Positions 9,019 through 16,941 of a DNA stretch of 64,000 nt are shown one piece after another (within the stretch, counting starts at the first letter, position 1; every line of letters begins with the position of its first letter). Position numbers and translations under genes: made by a program. The notes below the pieces were generated by a model. That model worked only from the letters and a program-made list of their open reading frames with translations. It was not told the origin of the DNA and made no database searches. The stretch comes from Acidobacteriaceae bacterium (GTDB taxonomy: Bacteria > Acidobacteriota > Terriglobia > Terriglobales > Acidobacteriaceae): the NCBI GenBank assembly GCA_028283655.1, contig JAPWKE010000003.1:1736001-1800000 (forward strand). Reading direction: 5' to 3'.

Positions 9019-11892
9019 ATGACCACGAAAAAGGCCACGGCGAAAAAGCATGTCGCGAAGCCAGCGACCGCAAAGAAGTCGACAGCGAAGAAAGCGTCCT
9101 CAAAGCCTGCATCGACACCTTCCAGCAAAGTGGACGAGCAGTTAGCGAGCTATCGCTCGATGCGCGATTTCAAGATCACAGACGAACCCAGCGGAAAGAC
9201 GACCAAATCTTCCGATGCGAAACAACATCCCTTCGTCGTTCAAAAGCACGCGGCCTCACATCTGCATTACGACTTCCGACTTGGATGGAATGGTGTGCTC
9301 AGGAGCTGGGCTGTGGCGAAGGGCCCAAGCTACAACGTCAAGGACCGTCGGCTGGCTGTACAGGTAGAAGACCATCCCATGGAGTACGGCGGCTTCGAGG
9401 GCATTATCCCCAAAGGCCAATACGGTGGTGGCACGGTGATGCTATGGGATCAGGGCACATGGGAGCCACAGCCCGGCCAGGATGTGGACGAAGGTCTACG
9501 CAACGGCTCGCTGAAGTTCATCCTTCGCGGAAAGAAGCTTCTGGGCAAATGGACCCTGGTGCGCATGCACACCGCACCCGGCGATAAGAGTTCGCGTTGG
9601 GGATCGAGTTCAAAACCGAACTGGCTGCTGATCAAGGAGCATGACGACTTCGAACGTGGCCCCGAGTCCCCTGCGATCACCGACGAGAAGCCAGACTCCG
9701 TCGTCACTGGCCGAACCATGGAGGCAATCGCCGCGCAGGAAGATCACGTGTGGAACTCCAAGGATACGGCTGGCGACGGACAAGCCTGGTATCGGCAAGC
9801 AACGCAAGAAAAGTCCGTTCCCCCAAAGACCAAAGCGACTCGGCAGCCCAGCCCAACCAAGAGTCCTGCAAGAACGGCTCGTCCTTCTATGCTCCAAGAT
9901 CTGCCCCGCGAAGAGCAGCCCAAGTTTCTTTCGCCGCAACTTGCGCAGGAAGCCATCGCACCACCTGAAGGTGCTGAGTGGCTGCACGAGCTCAAACTCG
10001 ACGGCTACCGTATTCAGGCGCGCAAGTCTGGTGCCTCCGTGACATTACTTACACGCAAGGGACTGGATTGGACTCATCGCATGCGCCCAATCGTGGACGC
10101 CCTCGCGCAGTTGCCCGCCGAGCAGGCGACACTTGATGGTGAGGTCTGCGTCGTCGGTGCAGACGGCACCACCAGCTTTGCGGACCTGCAGGCATGGTTC
10201 CAAAGCGCCACACCGGCGCCCCTGACCTACTTTGCATTTGACCTGCTCCATCTCGATGGCGGCAACACGCGCCATCTGCCTCTGCTCGAACGCAGATCTT
10301 TGCTTACTGATCTGCTATCCAACGTCGTCTCCGAAACCTTGCTGCTCTCCGACCACATCACCGGCAGCGGTGAGCGGTTCTACCAGAGCGCCTGCGAACA
10401 CCACGCCGAAGGCATCGTATCGAAGCTCGCGAGTTCTCCCTACACCGGCACCCGCAGCACCACGTGGCTGAAGTCCAAATGCCTGCATGAGCAAGAGTTT
10501 GTAATAGGTGGCTACACCGACTCCAGCGAAGGCCCCGAGCGCATCGGCTCGCTTCTTCTCGGCGTCTACGAGAACAAGCAACTGCTCTACGCCGGGCGCA
10601 CGGGAACAGGATTCACTAAAAAGCTCAAACGCAGCCTCTATCAGCAGCTTCACTCCACAGAGCAAAAGCAATTCCCTTTTGCCAAGCGCCCCAGCGACGC
10701 CCGTAGCGACGTTCATTGGGTCACCCCGAAGTTCGTCGCGCAAGTTCGCTTCGCCACCTGGACGGCCGACAATCTGGTGCGCCAGGCTGCGTTCCTCGGT
10801 CTGCGCGAGGACAAATCACCTGAAGAAGTGCACCGCGAGCAGCCCACCGTCTCCCCTATCCCTAAGCGCGCACGCAAATCAGCGCAGCAGACTGAGACCA
10901 CCGCTACTCCTGCACGCGGCCGCACCAAAGCGTCGCTTGCGACGGTGCAACCACGGGCGGCAAAGCTCAACCAGGCGAAGCCTCAAGCGCCCCCGCCGAA
11001 TCCGCTTCCTATTCGGCTTACTCATCCGGAAAAAATAATCGATCCGCAAAGCCAGCTCACCAAGAGCCAGTTGGCCGATTTTTATTGGGCCATCGCGGAC
11101 CGCATGTTGCCATACGTGGCCGACCGCCCACTCTCGCTAGTACGCTGTCCCGACGGCGCTGGCAAACCGTGCTTCTTCCAGAAACACACAAACCACATGC
11201 TGCCGCCGGGCATCGGCTCTGTGATGGTGAAAGACAAAAAGACCGGAAAGCTTGATCCGTACATCACCCTCAATACGCGCGAGGCGCTTGCAGGCCTCGC
11301 GCAAATGGGTGTGCTTGAAGTGCATCCGTGGAGCTCGAGCAACAGCGACCTTGAACATCCGAATCGATTGATCCTCGACCTCGACCCGGATGAATCTTTG
11401 CCATGGTCAGCCTTGACCGCTGCAGCTACTGACGTCCGTGCGCGGCTAAAGAAACTCGGACTCATTAGCTTCCTGAAGAGCACCGGTGGCAAAGGGTTAC
11501 ATATTGTTGCGCCGATTCAACCAACCATAACCTTTGCCGAAGTCAAAGAAGCCGCTCACCGCATCGTGCTTGCCATGGAACACGATAGCCCGAAACTTTA
11601 CCTGACACGGATGACCAAAGCCGCCCGCGTCGGCAAAATCTACCTCGACTATCTGCGCAACGAACGTGGCGCCACGGCGGTCGCACCCTTCAGTCCACGT
11701 GCACGACTTGGCGTACCAGTTTCCCTGCCTCTGCCTTGGAGCGCGCTCCAGCTTTCGGAACGCCCCATCTTCTCAGTTTCCGATTTTGAGCAATGGAGGC
11801 CCAAGCTAAGCTCAGATCCCTGGAAACTAATGGCTTCTACCAGGCAGTCGCTTGATCTGAGTCAACTCAAGTCTCTTTCGAATTCAGGGTGA
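9019..11892 (+). CDS. ligD: LigD multifunctional NHEJ DNA ligase
   Basis: 957 residues with the order phosphoesterase, ligase, polymerase. Residues 1-70 are a Lys/Ala/Thr-rich, histone-H1-like tail. The phosphoesterase domain (about 75-225) has FVVQKHAASHLHYDFRLGW. The ATP-dependent ligase (about 290-600) has the adenylated lysine in ELKLDGYR near residue 325 and the EGIVSK motif. After a basic linker, the PrimPol-type polymerase (about 665-950) has LILDLDPDE as its metal site. It starts 3 bp after ku. Pseudomonas and Agrobacterium LigD share this domain order, whereas mycobacterial LigD starts with the polymerase. It seals ends held by Ku after trimming and fill-in. Confidence 0.96.
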   Translation: MTTKKATAKKHVAKPATAKKSTAKKASSKPASTPSSKVDEQLASYRSMRDFKITDEPSGKTTKSSDAKQHPFVVQKHAASHLHYDFRLGWNGVLRSWAVAKGPSYNVKDRRLAVQVEDHPMEYGGFEGIIPKGQYGGGTVMLWDQGTWEPQPGQDVDEGLRNGSLKFILRGKKLLGKWTLVRMHTAPGDKSSRWGSSSKPNWLLIKEHDDFERGPESPAITDEKPDSVVTGRTMEAIAAQEDHVWNSKDTAGDGQAWYRQATQEKSVPPKTKATRQPSPTKSPARTARPSMLQDLPREEQPKFLSPQLAQEAIAPPEGAEWLHELKLDGYRIQARKSGASVTLLTRKGLDWTHRMRPIVDALAQLPAEQATLDGEVCVVGADGTTSFADLQAWFQSATPAPLTYFAFDLLHLDGGNTRHLPLLERRSLLTDLLSNVVSETLLLSDHITGSGERFYQSACEHHAEGIVSKLASSPYTGTRSTTWLKSKCLHEQEFVIGGYTDSSEGPERIGSLLLGVYENKQLLYAGRTGTGFTKKLKRSLYQQLHSTEQKQFPFAKRPSDARSDVHWVTPKFVAQVRFATWTADNLVRQAAFLGLREDKSPEEVHREQPTVSPIPKRARKSAQQTETTATPARGRTKASLATVQPRAAKLNQAKPQAPPPNPLPIRLTHPEKIIDPQSQLTKSQLADFYWAIADRMLPYVADRPLSLVRCPDGAGKPCFFQKHTNHMLPPGIGSVMVKDKKTGKLDPYITLNTREALAGLAQMGVLEVHPWSSSNSDLEHPNRLILDLDPDESLPWSALTAAATDVRARLKKLGLISFLKSTGGKGLHIVAPIQPTITFAEVKEAAHRIVLAMEHDSPKLYLTRMTKAARVGKIYLDYLRNERGATAVAPFSPRARLGVPVSLPLPWSALQLSERPIFSVSDFEQWRPKLSSDPWKLMASTRQSLDLSQLKSLSNSG

Positions 11893-12114
11893 GGTGGGTC
11901 TGCCTGCATTGGCCTACTATGTTGTGGATTCGAGGTTCTACAGGAGCAACGGGCTAATGCTTCATCAAACCAAAGTCTCGGAAGCTCAACATAAGCTGAC
12001 CAGCCTTCAATTATTTATAAGCATACGGACTCGCCAAGCGAAATTTTGCAAGTACGACCTTCTTGGCTCCTGCAAATCGCATCTGAGTTCTTAGACATTT
12101 TAGGGAGACAACAA

Positions 12115-12258
12115 ATGATTATCCTACTTATCGTGCTTATCCTTGTATTTGGCTTTGGCGGCTATCGCATGGGACCTGGTCTCGGTTACTACGGAGGCGG
12201 AGGCCTGAGTTTAATCCTTACTATCGTGCTTATTTTGCTTCTCTTAAGAATTTTTTAA
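12115..12258 (+). CDS. Small glycine-rich membrane protein (DUF3309-like)
   Basis: 47 residues: a hydrophobic stretch (IILLIVLILVFGFGGYRMG), a Gly/Tyr-rich turn, and a second hydrophobic stretch (SLILTIVLILLLLRIF). The ATG at 12115 is preceded by AGGGAGAC at 12102-12109. Short two-helix proteins with a GGG turn of this type are common in Acidobacteria and alphaproteobacteria, often as DUF3309. Function unknown. The gene stands alone and is followed by a strong inverted repeat that may end its transcript. Confidence 0.65.
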   Translation: MIILLIVLILVFGFGGYRMGPGLGYYGGGGLSLILTIVLILLLLRIF

Positions 12259-12294
12259 ACCTCGAACTCATCGCAAGAATCGGTTTCCTTTCAC

Positions 12295-12338
12295 TCGAGC
12301 GGGAGTGGATGTCATGCATGACACCCACTCCCGCTCGA
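12295..12338. repeat. 44-bp near-perfect palindrome
   Basis: Outer arms TCGAGCGGGAGTGG / CCACTCCCGCTCGA pair over 14 bp. They enclose a second perfect palindrome, TGTCATGCATGACA, with a single A/C mismatch between the two parts. It lies 36 bp after the small membrane-protein gene and about 155 bp before the next start. It could be a long terminator-like hairpin (no clear T-run follows), a protein-binding site or a mobile palindromic repeat. Confidence 0.8.
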
Positions 12339-12492
12339 CATGAAGTATATCTATTCGGCAGACTGCAAACCTTCACGAGACTCAAACGAATCGTCCAGAT
12401 ACTGTGCCAGGCGTGGTAACGCTCAAACACAAGTAGGTGTCCTAGGAAAGATAGGCAGCTTCTCTAGAAGCTATAGCCTGCAGGGAGATTTC

Positions 12493-12915
12493 ATGAACGC
12501 CTCGGACATTCTCGTAGAACGCCTTCTCGCTTGGGGCGTAGACACTATTTTTGGCCTACCCGGCGACGGTATTAACGGCGTCATGGAAGCTCTTCGCAAG
12601 GCACAAAACAAGATTCGCTTCATCCATGTTCGACATGAAGAGTCTGCAGCATTTATGGCCTGCGCATATGCCAAGTTTACTGGCCGACTAGGTGTTTGCC
12701 TCTCGACCTCTGGTCCAGGTGGCATCCACCTACTGAACGGACTTTACGACGCAAAAATGGATCAGCAACCCGTGCTAGCGATTACGGGAATGCAGTTTAA
12801 CGATGTCACTGGAACCTTTCAGCAGCAGGATGTCGAACTCGACAAAGTCTTCATGGATGTGGCCTGCTACAACAACCGCGTGATGAGCGGCGCACACATG
12901 GAATCCGCTGAAAAA
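12493..12915 (+). pseudogene. Truncated ThDP-dependent enzyme (pyruvate oxidase/acetolactate synthase-like), N-terminus only
   Basis: ATG 12493 follows AGGGAG (12482-12487). The first about 140 residues match the Pyr domain of ThDP enzymes: ILVERLLAWGVDTIFGLPGD, the catalytic-type Glu in RHEESAAFMACAYAK, and CLSTSGPGGIHLLNGLYDAK. After AHMESAEKAF the homology stops abruptly and the sequence becomes the start of an unrelated oxidoreductase gene. The full family is about 550-590 residues, so the cofactor-binding C-terminus is gone. The frame stays open into the next gene, giving a 523-codon accidental fusion from this ATG. A deletion junction near 12905-12925 is the simplest explanation. Confidence 0.78.
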
Positions 12916-12925
12916 GCTTTTGGGG

Positions 12926-14064
12926 ATGGACTCGGAGAAGAAGGTTCGTTATGCAATCGTGGGCGTAGGCGACATCGCACAAGAGGACATGATGCCCGGC
13001 GTCGAACACATACGGGAAACTCCACCATCACAGCACTCATCAACTCGGATCCCAAGAAGGCCTCTGAGCTTGGCGAGAAATACGATGTGGCCGCCACATA
13101 CAGCTATGAAGAGTTTGCACAGGCGCTGCAGTCAGGTACCTTTGATGCAATCTACCTGGCGACTCCAAACTGGCGCCACGCGGAGTTCATCGTGCCGGCT
13201 CTGGAAGCAGGCATTCATGTACTCACAGAGAAGCCACTTGAAATATCGACGGCCAAGTGCAAGGAGATTCTCGCAGCGGAGAAGGCTTCGACCGCAAAGC
13301 TCATGGTGGCGTATCGCCTACACTTCGAGCCAGCCACGCTGGACACCATCGAGAAGGTTCGTTCCGGTAAACTCGGGCGTGTTCATCTCTTCTCCTCGAA
13401 CTTTGCGCAGCTCGTCGACCCCAAAAACCACCGTGCTCACTCTGGCAATCTAGCGGGGCCCGTGCTCGACATGGGACCGTATCCGGTGAACGCTGCTCGC
13501 TACATCTTTGGCGACGAACCGACGGAGGTTGTGTCCGCCGCAGGCACGAAGCACCCAGAATCCGGAATCGATCAGGACTTCGCAGACACCGTCGCCGTTA
13601 CGCTGCGATTCCCCGGCGAGCGACTTGCTCAGTTCAATGTCTCGTACTTCGGTAACCCCATCAATACCCTTCTAGCCGTGGGCGAGAAAGGCAGCGTACA
13701 ACTGGATCCGGCTTACGTGTTCGGCAAGGGTTTGGAGCAGACGGTCACCATCGGCGAAGAGAAGACATCTCAGACCTTCAAGAACACCGATCATTTCGGC
13801 GGAGAAATGAAGTACTTCTCCGATTGCATTCTGAACGACGTCTCTCCCGAGCCCGATGGCGAAGAGGGATTCGCAGATGTGCGTGTACTCGAGGGGATTC
13901 TCGAAGTGCTCAAGACCGGCCAGTCTCTGAAGCTCGAACCGTTCTCCCGTTCAAAGCGCATCGACATCGCAGCGCAGAAAGTGATGCTCGCAGCCATTTC
14001 TACTCCGGAATTGGTCGACGCAAAGAATCCCGGCAAAGGCGTCGAGAAGCAGCCGAAAAACTAG
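12926..14064 (+). pseudogene. Frameshifted Gfo/Idh/MocA family oxidoreductase
   Basis: The N-terminal Rossmann part reads in one frame from ATG 12926: MDSEKKVRYAIVGVGDIAQE, then DMMPGVEH. It continues after about 13010 in another frame as TGNSTITALINSDPKKASEL. Two extra bases (AT after the CAC of PGVEH) explain the shift. The C-terminal part is intact: EKPLEIS as the catalytic lysine motif, the substrate domain, and an end at 14064. The downstream frame happens to be that of the truncated ThDP gene, so a chimeric polypeptide could be made, with about 30 nonsense residues replacing the nucleotide-binding loop. Intact, it would be an NAD(P)-dependent sugar or polyol dehydrogenase. A sequencing error is a possible alternative for the indel. 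Confidence 0.78.
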
Positions 14065-14082
14065 GGCAATCCCGCTAATCTG

Positions 14083-14120
14083 ATGCCGTTCGGGCCACGG
14101 CCTTGAGCGGCATTTCTTTT
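14083..14120 (+). terminator. Rho-independent terminator after the oxidoreductase
   Basis: ATGCCGTTC and GAGCGGCAT pair over 9 bp with one G-U, around a GGCC-containing loop. TTTCTTTT follows immediately. It lies 18 bp after the stop codon at 14064. Confidence 0.75.
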
Positions 14121-14265
14121 CGCCCGCTGCTTTATTGCGAGATGAAACCAAAGGATCTTCCTGTCCGATTTCCGCTCGCAGATGTGTGCATCGGCTCGCC
14201 CCAATTCGGCTAAATCATTGATAGGCTAGAATCATAGCCTCGATAACCGAAGGCAAGGCGGATAC

Positions 14266-15141
14266 ATGAGCGCGTTTCAGGAAGTAATCGAAAGCAACTC
14301 CTCCACAATTCTCACGGGCTGGCTGAGTGAGATGGCGAACAGCACGCGTCGCAGTGATTTAATGAGCGACGTCGAACTCAAGCAGCAAGCAGCTGAACTC
14401 CTGCGACTCGTCATCGATGCCTCGCAGATCAATGCAGACGTGCAATCGTCGGACTTCCTCACGACCCGCGAGTTTCTTGACGACGTGGCGAAGAGCCGCA
14501 TGGAGCAGGGCTTCACTCCGGCCGAGACCGCGATGTTCGTCCTCTCGATGAAGCAGCCCATCTTCAACGCTCTCAGCGAGAAGCTGAAGGGCAAGCCAGA
14601 GCAGTTGATCCAAGAGATTTGGACCGCCGGCAACCTCATCGACAAGCTCTCCATGCTGACCGTCTCCACCGCCGTCGCATTCCGCGAAGCCACCATCCAG
14701 CGCCAGCAGGAAGAGATGCTCGAGCTCTCCACCCCGGTCGTGAAGCTCTGGGACGGCGTACTCGCACTGCCGCTCATCGGCACACTCGATAGCGCACGCA
14801 CCCAGGTTGTGATGGAGTCGCTACTCACCGCGATCGTCGAGACAAACAGCCAGGTCGCGATCATTGACATCACCGGCGTGCCGACCGTCGACACCCTCGT
14901 CGCGCAGCACCTGATCAAGACAATCACCGCAGCTCGACTGATGGGCGCCGATTGCTACCTGAGCGGCATTCGCCCGGCGATTGCTCAGACGATCGTCCAT
15001 CTCGGCATTGAACTGAGCGACATTCAGACCAAAGCGAAGCTTGCAGACGCATTTGCAATCGCACTCGCTCGCCTGGGCAAGACCGTCGTGAACGTCAAGA
15101 CCCCGACGTCGAACACAACCACAAAGCAGAAGGAATTCTAA
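14266..15141 (+). CDS. rsbR: RsbR-type stressosome protein (STAS domain)
   Basis: 291 residues. The N-terminal half (about 1-160) is a helical sensor domain of the RsbRD/RsbR_N type (FLTTREFLDDVAKSRMEQGF region). The C-terminal half (about 165-275) is a STAS domain with the phosphorylatable Thr region IIDITGVPTVDTLVAQHLIK. It would form the stressosome shell with RsbS, encoded 2 bp downstream, and hold RsbT until stress. First gene of a six-gene plus-strand operon with overlaps or near-overlaps throughout. An AGGCGG-like site precedes the ATG. The input signal is unknown. Confidence 0.92.
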   Translation: MSAFQEVIESNSSTILTGWLSEMANSTRRSDLMSDVELKQQAAELLRLVIDASQINADVQSSDFLTTREFLDDVAKSRMEQGFTPAETAMFVLSMKQPIFNALSEKLKGKPEQLIQEIWTAGNLIDKLSMLTVSTAVAFREATIQRQQEEMLELSTPVVKLWDGVLALPLIGTLDSARTQVVMESLLTAIVETNSQVAIIDITGVPTVDTLVAQHLIKTITAARLMGADCYLSGIRPAIAQTIVHLGIELSDIQTKAKLADAFAIALARLGKTVVNVKTPTSNTTTKQKEF

Positions 15142-15143
15142 GC

Positions 15144-15542
15144 ATGGATCGCATTCCTATCCTCAAGGTAGGCGACTGCCTTTTGGTCACGATTCAGGTG
15201 GACATGCATGACGAGCTAGCTATGTCCCTGCAGCAGGACCTCACCGCTCAGATCGCACGCTACGCGTCGCGCGGCGTCCTGATCGATATCTCCTCGCTGG
15301 AGATCGTCGATTCGTTCATCGGCCGCATGCTGGCCAACATCGCTGCGATGTCCCGTGTACTGGATGCGCAGACGGTGCTGACGGGCATGCAGCCCGCAGT
15401 CGCCATCACCCTCGTCGAGCTGGGTATGTCTCTTCCCGGAATCAAGACCGCTTTGAACGTTGAGCGCGGCATGGAACTTCTCCGCGAGTACATGAACCAG
15501 GACCAGCCTGAAGCGGAAGATACGGATGCCACTGAAGAGTGA
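15144..15542 (+). CDS. rsbS: RsbS-type STAS antagonist
   Basis: 132 residues, a single STAS domain. The key serine environment is GVLIDISSLEIVDSFIGRML, matching the RsbS phosphorylation motif (DISSLEIVDSF). RsbS traps RsbT in the stressosome; phosphorylation of this Ser by RsbT releases the kinase. A short acidic C-terminal tail (PEAEDTDATEE) follows. Its 3' end overlaps rsbT by 17 bp, indicating coupled expression. Confidence 0.93.
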   Translation: MDRIPILKVGDCLLVTIQVDMHDELAMSLQQDLTAQIARYASRGVLIDISSLEIVDSFIGRMLANIAAMSRVLDAQTVLTGMQPAVAITLVELGMSLPGIKTALNVERGMELLREYMNQDQPEAEDTDATEE

Positions 15543-15927
15543 CAAGTTCCCCATTGCATCCTCTGACGATGTTGTCCGCGTTCGTCAGGTGGCTCGCCAA
15601 TGGACAGCAGAGCTGAAGTTCAGCCTGGTGGACCAGACGAAGTTCGTCACGGCCACCAGCGAACTTGCGCGCAACACGCTCGAGCACGGCAAAGGCGGTT
15701 ACATGCTCGCCGAAATGCTCGAAAATGGCATTCGTAAAGGGATCAAGCTTACCTTCGTGGATGAAGGCCCCGGCATTGCCAACATGGAGCTCGCTCTCCG
15801 TGACGGCTACACCACCGGCGGCGGCATGGGGCTGGGATTGAGCGGCAGCAAAAGGCTTGTGAACGAGTTTGATATTAAAAGCGAGCCGGGACGGGGTACT
15901 ACCGTGACGATTATTCGCTGGAAGTAG
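15526..15927 (+). CDS. rsbT: RsbT-type serine/threonine kinase (switch protein)
   Basis: 133 residues of the GHKL/HATPase_c_2 anti-sigma-kinase fold. The N box is ATSELARNTLEHGKGG, the G1 box FVDEGPGIANMELA, and the G2 region GGGMGLGLSGSKRLVNEFDI. RsbT phosphorylates RsbR and RsbS and, when free, normally activates a downstream phosphatase. No RsbU-type phosphatase with an RsbT-binding N-terminus follows; the next gene encodes an ATPase-phosphatase fusion instead. The start ATG 15526 lies inside rsbS in another frame. Confidence 0.94.
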   Translation: MPLKSDKFPIASSDDVVRVRQVARQWTAELKFSLVDQTKFVTATSELARNTLEHGKGGYMLAEMLENGIRKGIKLTFVDEGPGIANMELALRDGYTTGGGMGLGLSGSKRLVNEFDIKSEPGRGTTVTIIRWK

Positions 15928-15933
15928 TGACCT

Positions 15934-16941
15934 TTGCATTTGATTCATAAGTCCGTTGCGATCACCGATCGTAGTTCTATCGGCGAAGCTCGCCGTGCTG
16001 CGCTTTCCGCGGCACTGAGCCTTGGCTTCAGCGAAGAGCGTCGCAGCGATATCGGCATCGTAGCTACAGAAGCCGCGACCAATATCCTCATGCATGCGAG
16101 CTCTGGCGAGATCGTTCTCTGCCCTTTTTCTCTAGGTGAGACGACCTGGCTGGATATGTTCGCCCTTGATTCAGGCCCCGGCATCACCGATATTGGCATG
16201 GCGATGGAGGATGGTTTTTCCTCCATTGGCACAGCAGGACAAGGGCTCGGCGCGATCGCGCGGATCGCCAACGAGAGTTCCCTGCACTCCATGCCGGGCA
16301 AAGGTACCGCCTACTGGAGCCGCTTCAGCAAAGGCCGCGCCGTGCCGGAGATGGCACTCGGAATCCTGAATATTCCCGTACAAGGCGAAGTGGTCTGCGG
16401 AGACAGCTTCTATCTAAATCTCGGCGAGACGTCCTCCACCTACATGGTTGTCGACGGTCTGGGCCACGGCGCAGGCGCGACCGAGGCCGCGAGCGAAGCG
16501 GTCACCACCGTGACACGTTATGCGGAAGAGCCGCTCGCTCCAATCGTGGAACGGACACATGATGCCCTCAAGAAGACCCGTGGTGCCGCAATGTCCATTG
16601 CACGCGTGGATCACGATCGCCTCACGCTCGCCTACGCAGGCGTCGGCAACATCAGCGGCATCCTCGTGAGCGGAACGCAATCGCGCTCCACCGTTTCGCA
16701 GAACGGTACACTGGGCGCAGTACTTCCGCGCAGTGTTCAGGAATACAACTACCCTGTAGATCGCAATACCCTGCTCATCATGTACTCTGACGGCCTCAAC
16801 ACGAAGCTCAGTCTTAGCAGCTATCCCGGCCTGCAGAACCGGCACCCCGCACTCATCGCGGCCGTTCTGTATCGCGACTTCAGCCGCAAGCGCGACGACG
16901 CCACCGTCCTTGTCGCACCGCTGGGAGCGTCCGTCGCATGA
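15934..16941 (+). CDS. HATPase plus SpoIIE/RsbX-like phosphatase fusion
   Basis: 335 residues beginning at TTG 15934. Residues about 1-135 form a GHKL ATPase domain: IVATEAATNILMHASSGEIV as N box, LDSGPGITDIGMAMEDG as G1, and GTAGQGLGAIARIANE. Residues about 145-335 are a SpoIIE/PP2C-type phosphatase with metal-binding Asp in VVCGDSF and VVDGLGHGAGATEAASEA and a late MYSDGL. The combination suggests a module that resets RsbR/RsbS phosphorylation, as RsbX does. Its stop overlaps the next gene by 4 bp. Seen: both domain motifs. Inferred: the RsbX-like role. Confidence 0.85.
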   Translation: MHLIHKSVAITDRSSIGEARRAALSAALSLGFSEERRSDIGIVATEAATNILMHASSGEIVLCPFSLGETTWLDMFALDSGPGITDIGMAMEDGFSSIGTAGQGLGAIARIANESSLHSMPGKGTAYWSRFSKGRAVPEMALGILNIPVQGEVVCGDSFYLNLGETSSTYMVVDGLGHGAGATEAASEAVTTVTRYAEEPLAPIVERTHDALKKTRGAAMSIARVDHDRLTLAYAGVGNISGILVSGTQSRSTVSQNGTLGAVLPRSVQEYNYPVDRNTLLIMYSDGLNTKLSLSSYPGLQNRHPALIAAVLYRDFSRKRDDATVLVAPLGASVA

